From: Methylobacterium sp. Leaf465
GTDB taxonomy: Bacteria > Pseudomonadota > Alphaproteobacteria > Rhizobiales > Beijerinckiaceae
DNA: 64,000 nucleotides
Direction: 5' to 3'
Assembly: GCF_001424705.1 (NCBI RefSeq)
Contig: NZ_LMRA01000044.1
Span: 108,123-172,122, forward strand
Shown: positions 55,505 to 64,000 of the stretch, piece by piece
Position numbering within the stretch: position 1 is the first letter of the stretch
Layout of the letters: each line of letters opens with the position of its first letter
Notes under the pieces: generated by a model
What the model saw: only the letters and a program-made list of their open reading frames with translations
Databases searched by the model: none
Told to the model about the DNA's origin: nothing
Translations under genes and position numbers: made by a program

Positions 55505-56113
55505 CTACTTTCCGATCCAGTCGTGCCCCGCCACCACGGCCTCCACGGTGCGGGTCCAGGTGCCGGGCTGGTCCGTGGACCCGGTTCCGAGCGCGCACTG
55601 CACCATGACGCTGTCGCTCCAACGCCCGTACTTGTAGCCCACCGCCGGCAAGAGCCCGACGCGGACGAAGCCGCAGGCTTCGTGGAGGCGCAGGGACGCC
55701 TCGTTCTGGGCGTCGATGTAACCGATCATCTGCCGGTAGCCGCCCGCCGCGCAGGCCTCGATCAGCGCCGGCAGCAGGCGCCGGCCGATCCCCGCGTTCA
55801 GGTGCGCGTGGTGGACGTAGATCGAGTGCTTGAGGGTGTAGCGATAGGCGGGACGCTTGCGGAACGGCACCGCGTAGGCGTAGCCCGCCACGATCCCGTC
55901 GCGGTCGGCCACGAGGTGCGGCAGGCGCTTCTTGCGCATGGCCTTCCGACGCTTCTTCAGGTCGTCGGGATGGAGCGGGTCCTCCTCGAAATCCCCGACA
56001 TCGCCGACGCCGCGCCGGATGTGGTGGGCGTAGATGTCCACCATGTCCGGCACGTCGGCATCCGACGAGGGCCGGATGACGAGGTCGGGATCGCTCTCGG
56101 CCACGCCCGCCAT
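55505..56113 (-). CDS. GNAT-family N-acetyltransferase
   Basis: 202 aa starting MAGVAESDPDLVIRPSSDAD. The acetyl-CoA motif is HLNAGIGRRLLPALIEACAA, followed by the GNAT end motif NEASLRLHEACGFVRVGLLP. The substrate-side wording (IYAHHIRRG..., SIYVHHAHL) is that of phosphinothricin/PhnO-type acetyltransferases (Pat/Bar group), which acetylate small amines. Its ATG overlaps the decarboxylase stop as TGATG, so the two are coupled. Acetylation of the polyamine product is an attractive inference. Confidence 0.88.
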   Translation of the reverse strand: MAGVAESDPDLVIRPSSDADVPDMVDIYAHHIRRGVGDVGDFEEDPLHPDDLKKRRKAMRKKRLPHLVADRDGIVAGYAYAVPFRKRPAYRYTLKHSIYVHHAHLNAGIGRRLLPALIEACAAGGYRQMIGYIDAQNEASLRLHEACGFVRVGLLPAVGYKYGRWSDSVMVQCALGTGSTDQPGTWTRTVEAVVAGHDWIGK

Positions 56114-58473
56114 CAGCGCCCCTCGCGCATGACGCGGGGCTCTCGCATGACATACGTGTGGAACCGGATCGTGCCGTCCGGATCGACGTCGCGGAACACG
56201 CCCTGGATCTCGGCCTCGAAGCCCGGGAACAGGTTCGCGGAGCGCTCGAACATCTTGAAATAGTCCAGCATGGGTTTGGCCCGCTCGTCCAATCGCTCGC
56301 CCGGCAGCACCGTGCCGATGCCCGGCGGGTAGACCAGAAGCAAGGTCGTCGCCACGCGGCCCTCGGCTTCGGCGATCGGCACGTAATCGACGTTGTTGCG
56401 GGTGAGCTGCTGGACCGCCTCCTTCGGCGTCATCACCATCTCGGGCAGGTGCCCCGGCTCGAACTGCTTGCGCTGGAGCGTGCTGGTGCCGTGCTCGCGA
56501 TGGAAGGCGTGGAAGTCGGCGCACAGGTCGCGCAGGCGCACGCCCTTGTAGCGGTTGGGCCGGCGCCGGACGAATTCGGGCATCGCCTCCTCCAACGGCA
56601 CGTTGTCGTCGTGCAGGCGCTTGAAGGCGACCAGCCCCGAGATCAGCGTGCCGGCCTTCGAGGATTCGACGCCCGGCGTCAGCAGGAAGAGCAGCGAGTT
56701 GAGGTCGTTCTTCTCCGGCACGATGCGGTTTTCCCGCAGGTACTGCGCCACGATCGGCGCCGGCACCCCGTGCGCGGCATATTCCCCGGTGTGCCGGTTG
56801 AAACCCGGGGTCAGCACGGTGAGCTTGTTGGGGTCGGTCATGGCGTAGTCGGGCGCCACGTGGGTGAAGCCGTGCCAGTCGGCGCCGGGTGTCAGTTCCC
56901 AGTACTTCACGTTGCCGGCGAGTTCGTCCGTCGACAGGCTTTCCCACGGCACCTTGCCGTCCGGTCCCTCGACCGCGTCCGGCACGAAGGGATCGAAGAA
57001 CCAGCGCTTGAGCGGATCGCCCTCCTTCTCCTCGAACTCGCGGCGGATAGCGCGGACCTTCTTGCGCCACTCGATGCCGAGGCGGATCGTGTCGTCCCAC
57101 AGGACGACGCCGGAGCGCCCCTTCATCATCTGCGCGCCGACGTCGAGGGAGGCGAACAGGGGGTAGAACGGCGAGGTCGAGGCGTGGACCAGGAAGGTCT
57201 CGTTGAAGCGCCGGTGCTCGATGCGCCGGGTCTGGCCGCGGATATGGCTGTCCTTGGTGTGGATCTGCGAGGCCTGGGAGAAGCTCGCCAATTGCTTGTG
57301 GGTCGATTGCGTGGCGATGATGCCCGGCGAGGTCTCGTCGAGGCCCTTCAAGCCCATCGCGAAGCGGCCGGCGAAGAGCGGGTGGAACTTCATGAAGCCC
57401 GCCCAGGCCTCGTCGAAGAGGATGTAGTCGCAGAGATGCCCGATCTTATCGAGGATCATCTGCGCGTTGTAGATCGTGCCGTCATAGGTGCACTGCTCGA
57501 CCACCGCGACGCGGAACGGCCGCTCGCGCCGCCAGGCCTCCGTGTCGGTGATCAGCGGGTTGGTGCGGATCTTCTCGCGGATGCGCGTCTCGTCCAGGGC
57601 CTCGTGGTACATCGGGCCGATCAGGCCGTAGGCGTTGCGGTCGGTCTCCAGGAAGACCGGGATCGCACCGCCGAGGAACAGCGCGCCGTGATGCGCGGCC
57701 TTGTGGTTGTTGCGGTCGAACAGCACGAGGTCGCCCTCGGCGACCAGGGCCGAGAGCACGATCTTGTTGGAGGCCGAGGTGCCGTTCAGGACGAAGTAGG
57801 TCTTCTCCGCCCCGAAGATGACGGCCGCCTCCTTCTGCGCCTTCAGGGCCGGGCCCTCGTGGACGAGGAGATCGCCGAGATCGAGCACCGAGTTGTCGAG
57901 GTCGTCGCGGAACACCGCCTCGCCGAGATGCTCGACGAAAATCCGCCCGATCGGCGAGCGGTTGTAGAAGATGCCGCCGTTGTGGCCCGGGCAGGTCCAG
58001 AGCTGGTTGCCCTGCTCGGCGTAATCCACCAGCGCGCCGAAGAACGGCGTCTTCAGGGTCTCGGCATACTGCTTCACGCGGCTCACCAGGCCGCGGGCGA
58101 TGTAGTCCGGGGTTTCTTCCGCCAGGAAGATGTAGCCGTCGATGAAGTCCAGCACCTCGACCGGGATATCCTCCAGGCGCTTGCGGCGGACCATGATGAC
58201 GATGGGCATCTCCAGCCCGCGCTTGCGCATCAGGTTGATGAGGGCCGCCGCCTTGCCGTCGAGGCCACGCTTGCCCCAGTCCACCACCATGCAGCCGATG
58301 GCCGAATCGGTCTGGACCGCGATGGCCGCATCCTCGACGCGGCGGGCCCGCACCACCTCGAAGCCGAGCTTCTCCACGGAGCCGATGATCTGCTGGACGC
58401 GCACGCCCTCGAGATCGTCCGGGTCGAAGTTCGGCGCACACATCAGGACGGTGAAGCGGCGAAAGAAGTCCAT
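56113..58473 (-). CDS. Orn/Lys/Arg decarboxylase, PLP-dependent
   Basis: 786 aa, with an N-terminal wing domain (1-130, receiver-like) followed by the PLP fold. The PLP lysine is Lys393 in TQSTHKQL, with the aspartate for the pyridine ring in LFDEAWAGF. CPGHNGGIFY and LNGTSASNKIV fit the aspartate-aminotransferase-like Orn/Lys/Arg decarboxylase family. Length and wing are those of the inducible acid-resistance or arginine type. Which amino acid is used cannot be told. A GNAT gene is coupled directly downstream, and polyamine formation then modification is plausible. Confidence 0.92.
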   Translation of the reverse strand: MDFFRRFTVLMCAPNFDPDDLEGVRVQQIIGSVEKLGFEVVRARRVEDAAIAVQTDSAIGCMVVDWGKRGLDGKAAALINLMRKRGLEMPIVIMVRRKRLEDIPVEVLDFIDGYIFLAEETPDYIARGLVSRVKQYAETLKTPFFGALVDYAEQGNQLWTCPGHNGGIFYNRSPIGRIFVEHLGEAVFRDDLDNSVLDLGDLLVHEGPALKAQKEAAVIFGAEKTYFVLNGTSASNKIVLSALVAEGDLVLFDRNNHKAAHHGALFLGGAIPVFLETDRNAYGLIGPMYHEALDETRIREKIRTNPLITDTEAWRRERPFRVAVVEQCTYDGTIYNAQMILDKIGHLCDYILFDEAWAGFMKFHPLFAGRFAMGLKGLDETSPGIIATQSTHKQLASFSQASQIHTKDSHIRGQTRRIEHRRFNETFLVHASTSPFYPLFASLDVGAQMMKGRSGVVLWDDTIRLGIEWRKKVRAIRREFEEKEGDPLKRWFFDPFVPDAVEGPDGKVPWESLSTDELAGNVKYWELTPGADWHGFTHVAPDYAMTDPNKLTVLTPGFNRHTGEYAAHGVPAPIVAQYLRENRIVPEKNDLNSLLFLLTPGVESSKAGTLISGLVAFKRLHDDNVPLEEAMPEFVRRRPNRYKGVRLRDLCADFHAFHREHGTSTLQRKQFEPGHLPEMVMTPKEAVQQLTRNNVDYVPIAEAEGRVATTLLLVYPPGIGTVLPGERLDERAKPMLDYFKMFERSANLFPGFEAEIQGVFRDVDPDGTIRFHTYVMREPRVMREGR

Positions 58474-58592
58474 GCGGAAAAGGCTCCCAGGGGCGTTTGG
58501 CGCACCGTTCGCGACGGGACGTGACGCTTCGATGACGATCTTGCGGCAGTCGCGGTGTTTTCAGGCACGCCCCGCCGCGACAGAGAGCCGGC

Positions 58593-59165
58593 TTACGATC
58601 CGCCGCGCCGTTTGACGAGCCCGCGCGGGCGGATCACGCCGTGGATCGCCGGCGCCGCGAGGCCGCAGATCGCGAGGGCGCGGAGCGAGCCGTTCTCGAT
58701 TTCGCCGATGAACAGCCCCTCGATGGTCGGGCCGAATACGCCGGTGACCCGGGTCGGCGGCGAGACCGGCGCGGTGCGGATCGACAGGGTGACGAGCGGG
58801 CGCTTGGTCTCGGCGGCGTTTCACCCGGCGATCTCGTCCCGCGGCAGGCGCGAGCGCCCGGAGAGGACCGGCCGGGCGCGGCGGAGCGAGTCGAGGCGCA
58901 GGAAGACCGTACTCAGGCCCGCGAGTTGGCAGTGCTGGCGCACGGATCGCCGGCGGATCGGGGCTGGGGATCGTCGGCGTGGTCCTCGTCGAGTTTCCGG
59001 CTCTCAATGGCGTCGAGCGCGTCCGGGAACCGCCGCGCGGAGGCGTCGAGGGAGACGGCGAGGTTCGCAACGAACGTCTCCAGGAGCCCCGCCGGATCGG
59101 ATCCGCGCCCCCGGCCAATACCGCGTCGCGGGTGGCTTCCGCCGCGGTCGTGGCGTGGCGCCGCC
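58593..59165 (-). pseudogene. Decayed reading frames of unknown family
   Basis: Two broken minus-strand fragments. One reads VFLRLDSLRRARPVLSGRSR and RLPRDEIAG, then an in-frame TGA at 58821, then continues AAETKRPLVTLSIRTAPVSP, VFGPTIEGLFIGEIENGSLR and ends at 58593. The other, ending at 58913, reads ATRDAVLAGGADP and, after a frameshift, AGLLETFVANLAVSLDASAR and ALDAIESRKLDEDHADDPQP. Both have protein-like composition and are interrupted, so they look like dead genes. I do not recognise the families. Confidence 0.6.
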
Positions 59166-59168
59166 CGC

Positions 59169-59495
59169 TCAAAAGGAGATGTGGGCGAGCACGCAGAGCG
59201 GCCGCCCAGCCGGCTCGTCTTCGATCCAGCCGCCGCATTCGCGCTCTCGGTCGGCGATCACGAGATCGGGATGCAAGACAGAGGAAGCACAGAGGAAGCC
59301 GTCTGCGACGGACTCCGGCAGGCGGCGATCAGCATCCAGCAGCCGTCCGTGCCCCTCGGCGTCGACCATGAGCGCGAAGAGCAGGCACGGCGGAGCGGTG
59401 GCGTCGGTGGAGAGGCAGTGCATGCGGGCAGCCCTGTTGCCGGCAAATCGCCGAACGTCGCGAGGGCGAATCGCAAGCCTGGGCGACACCGTCAT
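59169..59495 (-). CDS. Hypothetical protein
   Basis: About 108 aa, if ATG at 59495 is right. ATG at 59423 and a TTG upstream are alternatives and none has a good ribosome site. The C-terminal 80 residues look translated (LLFALMVDAEGHGRLLDADR, SVLHPDLVIADRERECGGWI, LCVLAHISF). It adjoins decayed frames, so it may be a remnant. Confidence 0.4.
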   Translation of the reverse strand: MTVSPRLAIRPRDVRRFAGNRAARMHCLSTDATAPPCLLFALMVDAEGHGRLLDADRRLPESVADGFLCASSVLHPDLVIADRERECGGWIEDEPAGRPLCVLAHISF

Positions 59496-59648
59496 GCCAA
59501 GGTGTTCTTCGCTGTTCTGGACGAATCGCGGGGAGCCGGTGGTCAACTAAAGCGAGCAGCGTTCGCGAAGGATCGGCCTATGCCCCAGGATGCGGATACC
59601 GTCCATCGAATTTCAATCATCACTAGGAGGAGTGAAGCCAATCATTCT

Positions 59649-60092
59649 TTACCACCTTCCCCGAATACATGCGCTAGCAGATTTAAGCAGAAGATACGCA
59701 ATGAATGTTATGAACGGGATCGTGACGATGTAGAACCGGTCGACGTAGATGGAGATCGGAGCAGCGCACCCCTTCGTTGGAACGACCTTGAGCGATCGAC
59801 CCTCTTTGAGTTGGAGATAGTGACTCTCTGAACCTAACCTAGTATAGACGTTGCAGAGCACTCTTTCTGGGGAATTCGGCTTGTCGAAGATGAGCAGGCC
59901 AAAAACACTTCCCTTTCGAATTTCTGATTTGACGATCTGCGCATCTATTTTCGGGTTATTTCGGATAATATATTCCGTACGCAGACCATTAACGACGCCA
60001 ACGACTAAAAATCCCATTCGAAAAACGCCAATTAGGACAGCGAAAGCGAGACAGACACGCTGTAATGCTGTGAGTTGTTTTGCTCTATCCAT
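59649..60092 (-). CDS. AT-rich two-helix membrane protein
   Basis: 147 aa. Two hydrophobic segments, about residues 13-33 (VCLAFAVLIGVFRMGFLVVG) and 118-137 (IVTIPFITFIAYLLLKSAS), flank an extracytoplasmic part of about 80 residues with IIRNNPKIDAQIVKSEIRKG and three cysteines (RVLCNVY, KGCAAP, ACIRG). Codon use is clearly more A/T-rich than neighbouring genes, a sign of acquisition. The layout is like DUF3592-type membrane proteins but is not diagnostic. Confidence 0.6.
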   Translation of the reverse strand: MDRAKQLTALQRVCLAFAVLIGVFRMGFLVVGVVNGLRTEYIIRNNPKIDAQIVKSEIRKGSVFGLLIFDKPNSPERVLCNVYTRLGSESHYLQLKEGRSLKVVPTKGCAAPISIYVDRFYIVTIPFITFIAYLLLKSASACIRGRW

Positions 60093-60466
60093 CTAAGATT
60101 TGGCTCTATCGGCGCGGCAGCTTTAGTGTGGGCGAAAAATATGATCCGGCTGCCGATATGACCTGACGGCTCAAAGTACCATGCCAATATTCAGGCTGAG
60201 GCGTTATGGATACGCATTGGGGGTAAAAACTCCACTGCCGAGACGAGGGCCAGAGCCGAGGACGATCCTCAGCGGGCTTTAGCAATCAGCCGAACCGGAC
60301 CCCGAGGCTTTTTCCGTAGTCAGGATCGGGACACATCCCACGTCCCTTCATGCAGACACGTGAGAAAGTCATCAACACGCGACGCCCGGTGGATGGCCAC
60401 TTGTTCGCCCGCGACAAACGCCCCGGCATCGGGCTTGCTCCGCGCAAGGCAGAACAGCAGGGCGGC
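60093..60466. other. Intergenic region before the nucleoside transporter
   Basis: About 370 bases. It includes an in-frame upstream extension of the transporter frame that lacks membrane helices and is unlikely to be translated. No gene or RNA is apparent. Confidence 0.35.
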
Positions 60467-61717
60467 ATGGTCGAGAAGCTTTTTCACGCGGGCGCGAGCC
60501 TCGCCCTGCTGCTGGCGGTCGCGGTTCTGTTCTCCACCCACCGGCGGGCGATCTCGCCCCGGGTGGTGCTCTCGGCCCTGGCGCTGCAGGTGGCGCTGGG
60601 GGCCCTGGTGCTGTTCGTCCCGGCGGGCCGCACCGGCCTCGCCGCGGCGGCGTCCTTCGTCCAGACCGTGCTGAACTACGGCGACCGGGGCACCGCGTTC
60701 CTGTTCGGCGGCCTCGTCGAGCCGCGGATGGTCGAATTGTTCGGCGGCAGCGGCTTCATCCTGGCCCTGCGCATCCTGCCGCAGATCCTCTACGTCTCGG
60801 CGCTGATCGCGGTGCTCTACCATTTCGGGGTGATGCAGGCGGCCGCGCGCGGCATCGGCGCCGTGCTGCGGCGGCTGATCGGCACCTCGCCGATCGAGAC
60901 CTTCTCGGCGGTGATCACCATCGCCATCGGCCAGAGCGAGATCGCCGTCGCCCTGCGGCCATTCCTGCTGGCGCTGACCTCGGCCGAACTGTTCGCCGTG
61001 ATGTCGAGCGGGGCCGCCTCCACGGCGGGCACGATTCTGGCCGGCTACGCGGCTTTGGGCGTTCCGATGGAGTATCTGCTTGCGGCGAGCGTCATGGCGG
61101 TGCCGGGCGGCCTGCTCTACGCCAAGATCCTGATGCCGACGACGGAGCCCACGCGGGTGACGACCACACGGGTGACATTCGGCGAGGCGCGGGCTGTCAA
61201 CGTGATCGAGGCCGCGGCCGACGGCACCCAGAAGGGGCTGGCCGTGGCGGTCTCGGTGGGGGCGATGCTGATCGCCTTCACGGGGCTGATCGCCCTGCTG
61301 AACGGGTTCATGGGCTGGGCCGGTGGCCTCGCGGGCTATCCCGCCCTGAGCCTGGAGGGCCTCCTCGGCGCGGTGTTCGCGCCCCTGGCCTGGCTGATGG
61401 GCGTGCCCTGGGACCAGGCCGGCCTCGTCGGCGGAGCGCTCGGTCAGAAGATCGCCTTCAACGAGTTCCTGGCCTACGCGCAGCTCTCGCCGGTCCTGAA
61501 GGCGGGCAGCCTCGATCCGCGCACGGCCGCGATCCTGTGCTTCGCGCTCTGCGGCTTCGCCAACCTGACCTCGGTGGCGATCCAGCTCGCGAGCCTCGCC
61601 AGCCTCGCGCCCGAGCGCAGGGCGGAGATCGCCCGCTTCGGCCTGCGCGCGATCCTGGCCGGCACCCTGTCCAACCTGACGAGCGCGACGCTCGCCGGGT
61701 TGTTCATCGGGGCCTGA
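60467..61717 (+). CDS. Concentrative nucleoside transporter (CNT/NupC family)
   Basis: 416 aa starting MVEKLFHAGASLALLLAVAV. About eight to ten hydrophobic helices. The family core is visible: ITIAIGQSEIAVALRPFLLA (substrate-site Gln/Glu), LTSAELFAVMSSGAASTAGT, and the Na+/nucleoside site repeat QKIAFNEFLAYAQL with CGFANLTSVAIQL. CNT proteins import nucleosides by Na+ or H+ symport. The usual wording of the first motif is GQTEAPL, and here Ile replaces Ala after Glu. Convergent with minE, 33 bases apart. Confidence 0.9.
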   Translation: MVEKLFHAGASLALLLAVAVLFSTHRRAISPRVVLSALALQVALGALVLFVPAGRTGLAAAASFVQTVLNYGDRGTAFLFGGLVEPRMVELFGGSGFILALRILPQILYVSALIAVLYHFGVMQAAARGIGAVLRRLIGTSPIETFSAVITIAIGQSEIAVALRPFLLALTSAELFAVMSSGAASTAGTILAGYAALGVPMEYLLAASVMAVPGGLLYAKILMPTTEPTRVTTTRVTFGEARAVNVIEAAADGTQKGLAVAVSVGAMLIAFTGLIALLNGFMGWAGGLAGYPALSLEGLLGAVFAPLAWLMGVPWDQAGLVGGALGQKIAFNEFLAYAQLSPVLKAGSLDPRTAAILCFALCGFANLTSVAIQLASLASLAPERRAEIARFGLRAILAGTLSNLTSATLAGLFIGA

Positions 61718-61750
61718 CGGCTGTGCCGGCCGGGATGCTTGCGCGGAGGG

Positions 61751-62050
61751 TCATGCGGCGGCGAGTTTCGCCGCCTTGACCTTCGCGGGGCCGGCCTTGG
61801 CGACGGCCGTGAGCGGCAGCTCGATATCGATGTCGAGGGTCGACATGTCCTGGCCGCGGTCGAGGCGGATCTGGACCTTGTCGCTGTTGACCTCGACGTG
61901 CTTGGCGATGACCGCGAGGATCTCCTCGCGCAGCACCATCACGAGATCGGAGCCGCCGACCCCCGCCCGTTCATGGGCGAGGATGAGTTGCAGGCGGTCG
62001 CGGGCGACCGGCGCCGAACCGCGCCGGTTGAACATGTTGAGGAGGCTCAT
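61751..62050 (-). CDS. minE: Cell-division topological specificity factor MinE
   Basis: 99 aa, MSLLNMFNRRGSAPVARDRL. The N-terminal membrane/MinD-binding helix (RDRLQLILAHERAG) and the topological-specificity domain (LREEILAVIAKHVEVNSDKV, then DIDIELPL) are clear. It overlaps minD by ATGA. MinE releases MinD from the membrane and sets its oscillation. The Ala/Lys-rich tail (AKAGPAKVKAAKLAAA) extends beyond the conserved core. Confidence 0.95.
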   Translation of the reverse strand: MSLLNMFNRRGSAPVARDRLQLILAHERAGVGGSDLVMVLREEILAVIAKHVEVNSDKVQIRLDRGQDMSTLDIDIELPLTAVAKAGPAKVKAAKLAAA

Positions 62051-62862
62051 GCTGCCCTCCGGGTGAAGAGTTTGTCGAGGAAGGACTTCTTGTCGGTGGG
62101 GACCGACATCGGGACCGCATCGCCGTTGAGGCGGCGCACGGCGTCGGTGTAGGCGCGGGCCGGGGCGCAGAGCGGGTTGTTCAGGGTCACCGGGCAACCG
62201 ACGTTGGAGGCGCGCAGGACTTCCATGCTCTCCGGAATGATGGCGAGCAGCGGGATCGAGAGGATCTCGAGCACGTCCTCGATCTTGAGCATGTCGCCGC
62301 GATCGGCCCGGGCAGGGTCGTAGCGGGTGAGGATCAGGTGCTTCTCCATGGTCTCGCCGCGCTCGGCCTTGAGGGTCTTGGAGTCGAGCAGGCCGATGAT
62401 CCGGTCGGAGTCGCGCACCGAGGAGACCTCGGGGTTGGTGACCACCACCGCCACATCCGCATGGCGCATGGCCAGCGTGGCGCCGCGCTCGATGCCGGCC
62501 GGGGAGTCGCAGATCACCCAGTCGAACTTCTCGCGCAGCTCGTCCATGACGCGGGCGACGCCCTCGTCGGTGAGCGCATCCTTGTCGCGGGTCTGCGAGG
62601 CGGGCAGCAGGTGGAGCTTGTCCAGGCGCTTGTCGCGGATGAGGGCCTGGTTGAGCTTGGCGTCGCCGTTGACCACGTTGATGAGGTCGTAGACGACGCG
62701 CCGCTCGGCGCCCATCACGAGGTCGAGGTTGCGCAGGCCGACATCGAAGTCGACCACCGCCACGCTCTTGCCGGCCTGCGCGAGCGCCGCGCCGAGGGCC
62801 GCCGTCGTCGTCGTCTTGCCGACGCCGCCCTTGCCTGATGTCACGACCAGAATTTTGGCCAT
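62047..62862 (-). CDS. minD: Septum-site ATPase MinD
   Basis: 271 aa starting MAKILVVTSGKGGVGKTTTT. The deviant Walker A KGGVGKTT (11-18), the ParA-type VVDFDVGLRNLDLVMGAERR, and the C-terminal amphipathic membrane-targeting region (SFLDKLFTRRAA) are all present. It recruits MinC to the membrane and is released by MinE. The start chosen excludes a 16-residue upstream extension (MAAPSNSH) that is not conserved in MinD. Confidence 0.97.
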   Translation of the reverse strand: MAKILVVTSGKGGVGKTTTTAALGAALAQAGKSVAVVDFDVGLRNLDLVMGAERRVVYDLINVVNGDAKLNQALIRDKRLDKLHLLPASQTRDKDALTDEGVARVMDELREKFDWVICDSPAGIERGATLAMRHADVAVVVTNPEVSSVRDSDRIIGLLDSKTLKAERGETMEKHLILTRYDPARADRGDMLKIEDVLEILSIPLLAIIPESMEVLRASNVGCPVTLNNPLCAPARAYTDAVRRLNGDAVPMSVPTDKKSFLDKLFTRRAA

Positions 62863-62875
62863 ATGAGCTGTCTCC

Positions 62876-63589
62876 TCAATCCAAGGATGCGAATTTGATG
62901 GCGCCGCCATCGAGCCAGATTTGCACGGCCTTGCCGCGCAAGTGGTTGCCCATCTCCTCGGCCGTACGGACGAGGCGGTCGATGCCGAGAAGCTCGGGCT
63001 CGAACTTGCGGCAGCAGATGCGGGCGCGGGGGTTGCGGGCGGCGCCGGCGATGGCCCGGCCGCGCAGCGCGCCGTAGACGTGGATGGAGCCGCCGGCGAG
63101 GATCTCCGCGCCGGAGGAGACCGACCCCATGACGGTGACGTCGCCGGTGGGGTGGACGATGGATTGCCCGGACCGGACCGAGCCCTCGATGGTGAGGGAC
63201 GTCGTGGCCGGCTCGGGCGGTGCCGGCGGCACCGCGGGCTCCGGCTCCGGCTGGGCCGGAATCTCGATCGTGTTCGAGGGCCGTCCCTGGACGAGGAGCG
63301 GCGGGCGCCCCGGTCCGAGGAGAGACACGTCCGTACCCTCGATGCCGAGGATGCGGATCTGCCGGCTGCCGAGTTCGGCGAGCAGGCTGTCGAGGTCCGG
63401 CGCGGCGGGCGCCAGCGCCGCCACGTCGAGGATCAGGGCGCGCCCGTCGAACAGGGTCGGCGAGCGCTGGAGCGCCTCGTCCAGATCGGCGAGCCAATCG
63501 GGAAGCGGTGTCTCCGGGGCCAGCACCAAGGACTTGAAGGCGCGGCCACGAAGCTGAACGGGTCTGCGGGGAGGGCTTGTGTCAGTCAC
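62876..63589 (-). CDS. minC: Septum-site determining protein MinC (operon copy)
   Basis: 237 aa from a GTG. The N-terminal domain starts VQLRGRAFKSLVLAPETPLP, a Pro/Glu linker covers about 105-130, and the beta-helix domain reads LTIEGSVRSGQSIVHPTGDV, TVMGSVSSGAEILAGGSIHV and CRKFEPELLGIDRL. It is first in minC-minD-minE, 13 bases before minD. Its linker and N-terminal region differ from the orphan MinC at 44597, while the beta-helix cores are alike. It inhibits FtsZ ring formation together with MinD. Confidence 0.95.
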   Translation of the reverse strand: MTDTSPPRRPVQLRGRAFKSLVLAPETPLPDWLADLDEALQRSPTLFDGRALILDVAALAPAAPDLDSLLAELGSRQIRILGIEGTDVSLLGPGRPPLLVQGRPSNTIEIPAQPEPEPAVPPAPPEPATTSLTIEGSVRSGQSIVHPTGDVTVMGSVSSGAEILAGGSIHVYGALRGRAIAGAARNPRARICCRKFEPELLGIDRLVRTAEEMGNHLRGKAVQIWLDGGAIKFASLD

Positions 63590-63823
63590 GGGCTCTCGCG
63601 ATTCCTTACCAGACCATTGATGCCCGGTATGGTTACCGCTTCGTTAACAACCCGTGTTCAAAGGATTAAAGGCGCGCATTTTCCTCTGATCCGATGATCC
63701 AGGGATGGGGCACGCGAACAAGCATCGGCCCCGGACGGCGCGCGCGACGGCCTGGGGCCTGTCGCACGCCCCCTCCGGGGCCGGGTCCGGGTGTAAGGGT
63801 CGTAGCCCGAGCGACGCCCGCCG

Positions 63824-64000
63824 TCACCGCGTGGTGGGCAGCAGCCAGTTCGGCAGCCACATGGCGATGCCGGGGACGAGGCAGAGGATCAGGATCGCCA
63901 CCGCCATCAGGATGACGAAAGGCAGCGTGCCCCAGATGATGTCCTTCAGCGGGATGTCGGGGGCGATGTTCTTGATGACGAAGATGTTCAGGCCCACGGG
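63824..64000 (-). CDS. TRAP transporter large permease (DctM), C-terminal part
   Basis: The last 58 codons of a membrane protein whose start lies outside the window. It reads PVGLNIFVIKNIAPDIPLKD, IIWGTLPFVILMAVAILILC and LVPGIAMWLPNWLLPTTR. This is the characteristic DctM C-terminus, ending in a hydrophobic helix and a short polar tail. It imports organic acids with a DctP binding protein. Whether the distant DctP at 19130 belongs to it cannot be judged. Confidence 0.9.
   Translation of the reverse strand, partial: PVGLNIFVIKNIAPDIPLKDIIWGTLPFVILMAVAILILCLVPGIAMWLPNWLLPTTR

Overview
The window is high-GC alphaproteobacterial chromosome. It probably comes from Methylobacterium or a close relative (order Hyphomicrobiales). 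The case rests on a CtrA-type response regulator, a MucR/Ros regulator, DUF6894 and DUF768-like small proteins, a MinCDE cluster and many small secreted proteins with no clear relatives outside this group. The genus is inferred from remembered family distributions, not from a search.

Layout. 1-8.3 kb: ctrA (5' end only), a mucR paralogue, a series of small orphan genes, a PHB-depolymerase-like esterase, and a zinc alcohol/formaldehyde dehydrogenase followed by a cupin. 9.0-18.0 kb: the most accessory-looking block. A giant trimeric autotransporter adhesin on the minus strand is bracketed by two copies of a two-gene cassette, a Crp/Fnr regulator followed by a DUF6894 protein. An AT-rich control region lies between the adhesin and the second regulator. 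18.1-25.8 kb: an IS1182-type transposase relic, an orphan TRAP binding protein followed by a chemoreceptor, a GH13 glycosidase, a dead tyrosine recombinase with an intact terminator, a lone DUF1476 (ATPase-inhibitor zeta-type) gene and tRNA-Ser(CGA). 26-32 kb: a degenerate-receiver HD-GYP protein, an OhrR-type regulator, a NUDIX hydrolase, tRNA-Thr(GGT), two secreted proteins and an acyl-CoA ligase. 32-35 kb: a single-polypeptide type IIG restriction-modification enzyme.

35-58 kb: mostly core genes. These are typA, an MHS transporter, an M20 peptidase, an iron-type DUF3649/PepSY/DUF3325 operon, an orphan second minC, a crotonase lacking both catalytic glutamates, PPK2, an ABC-F ATPase, a patatin lipoprotein, a LOV histidine kinase with its receiver partner, an ABC exporter, a helix-hairpin-helix protein and an Orn/Lys/Arg decarboxylase coupled to a GNAT acetyltransferase. 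58.6-60.1 kb: decayed reading frames and an AT-rich two-helix membrane protein. 60.5-64 kb: a CNT nucleoside transporter, the minCDE operon and the 3' end of a TRAP large permease.

Linked functions. The divergent adhesin/crp arrangement suggests dedicated control of surface adhesion. The LOV kinase and receiver resemble the LovK/LovR branch of the general stress response. Two MinC proteins 18 kb apart may share one MinD. The TRAP binding protein may feed ligand to the adjacent chemoreceptor. No CRISPR array, rRNA operon or intact transposon is visible.
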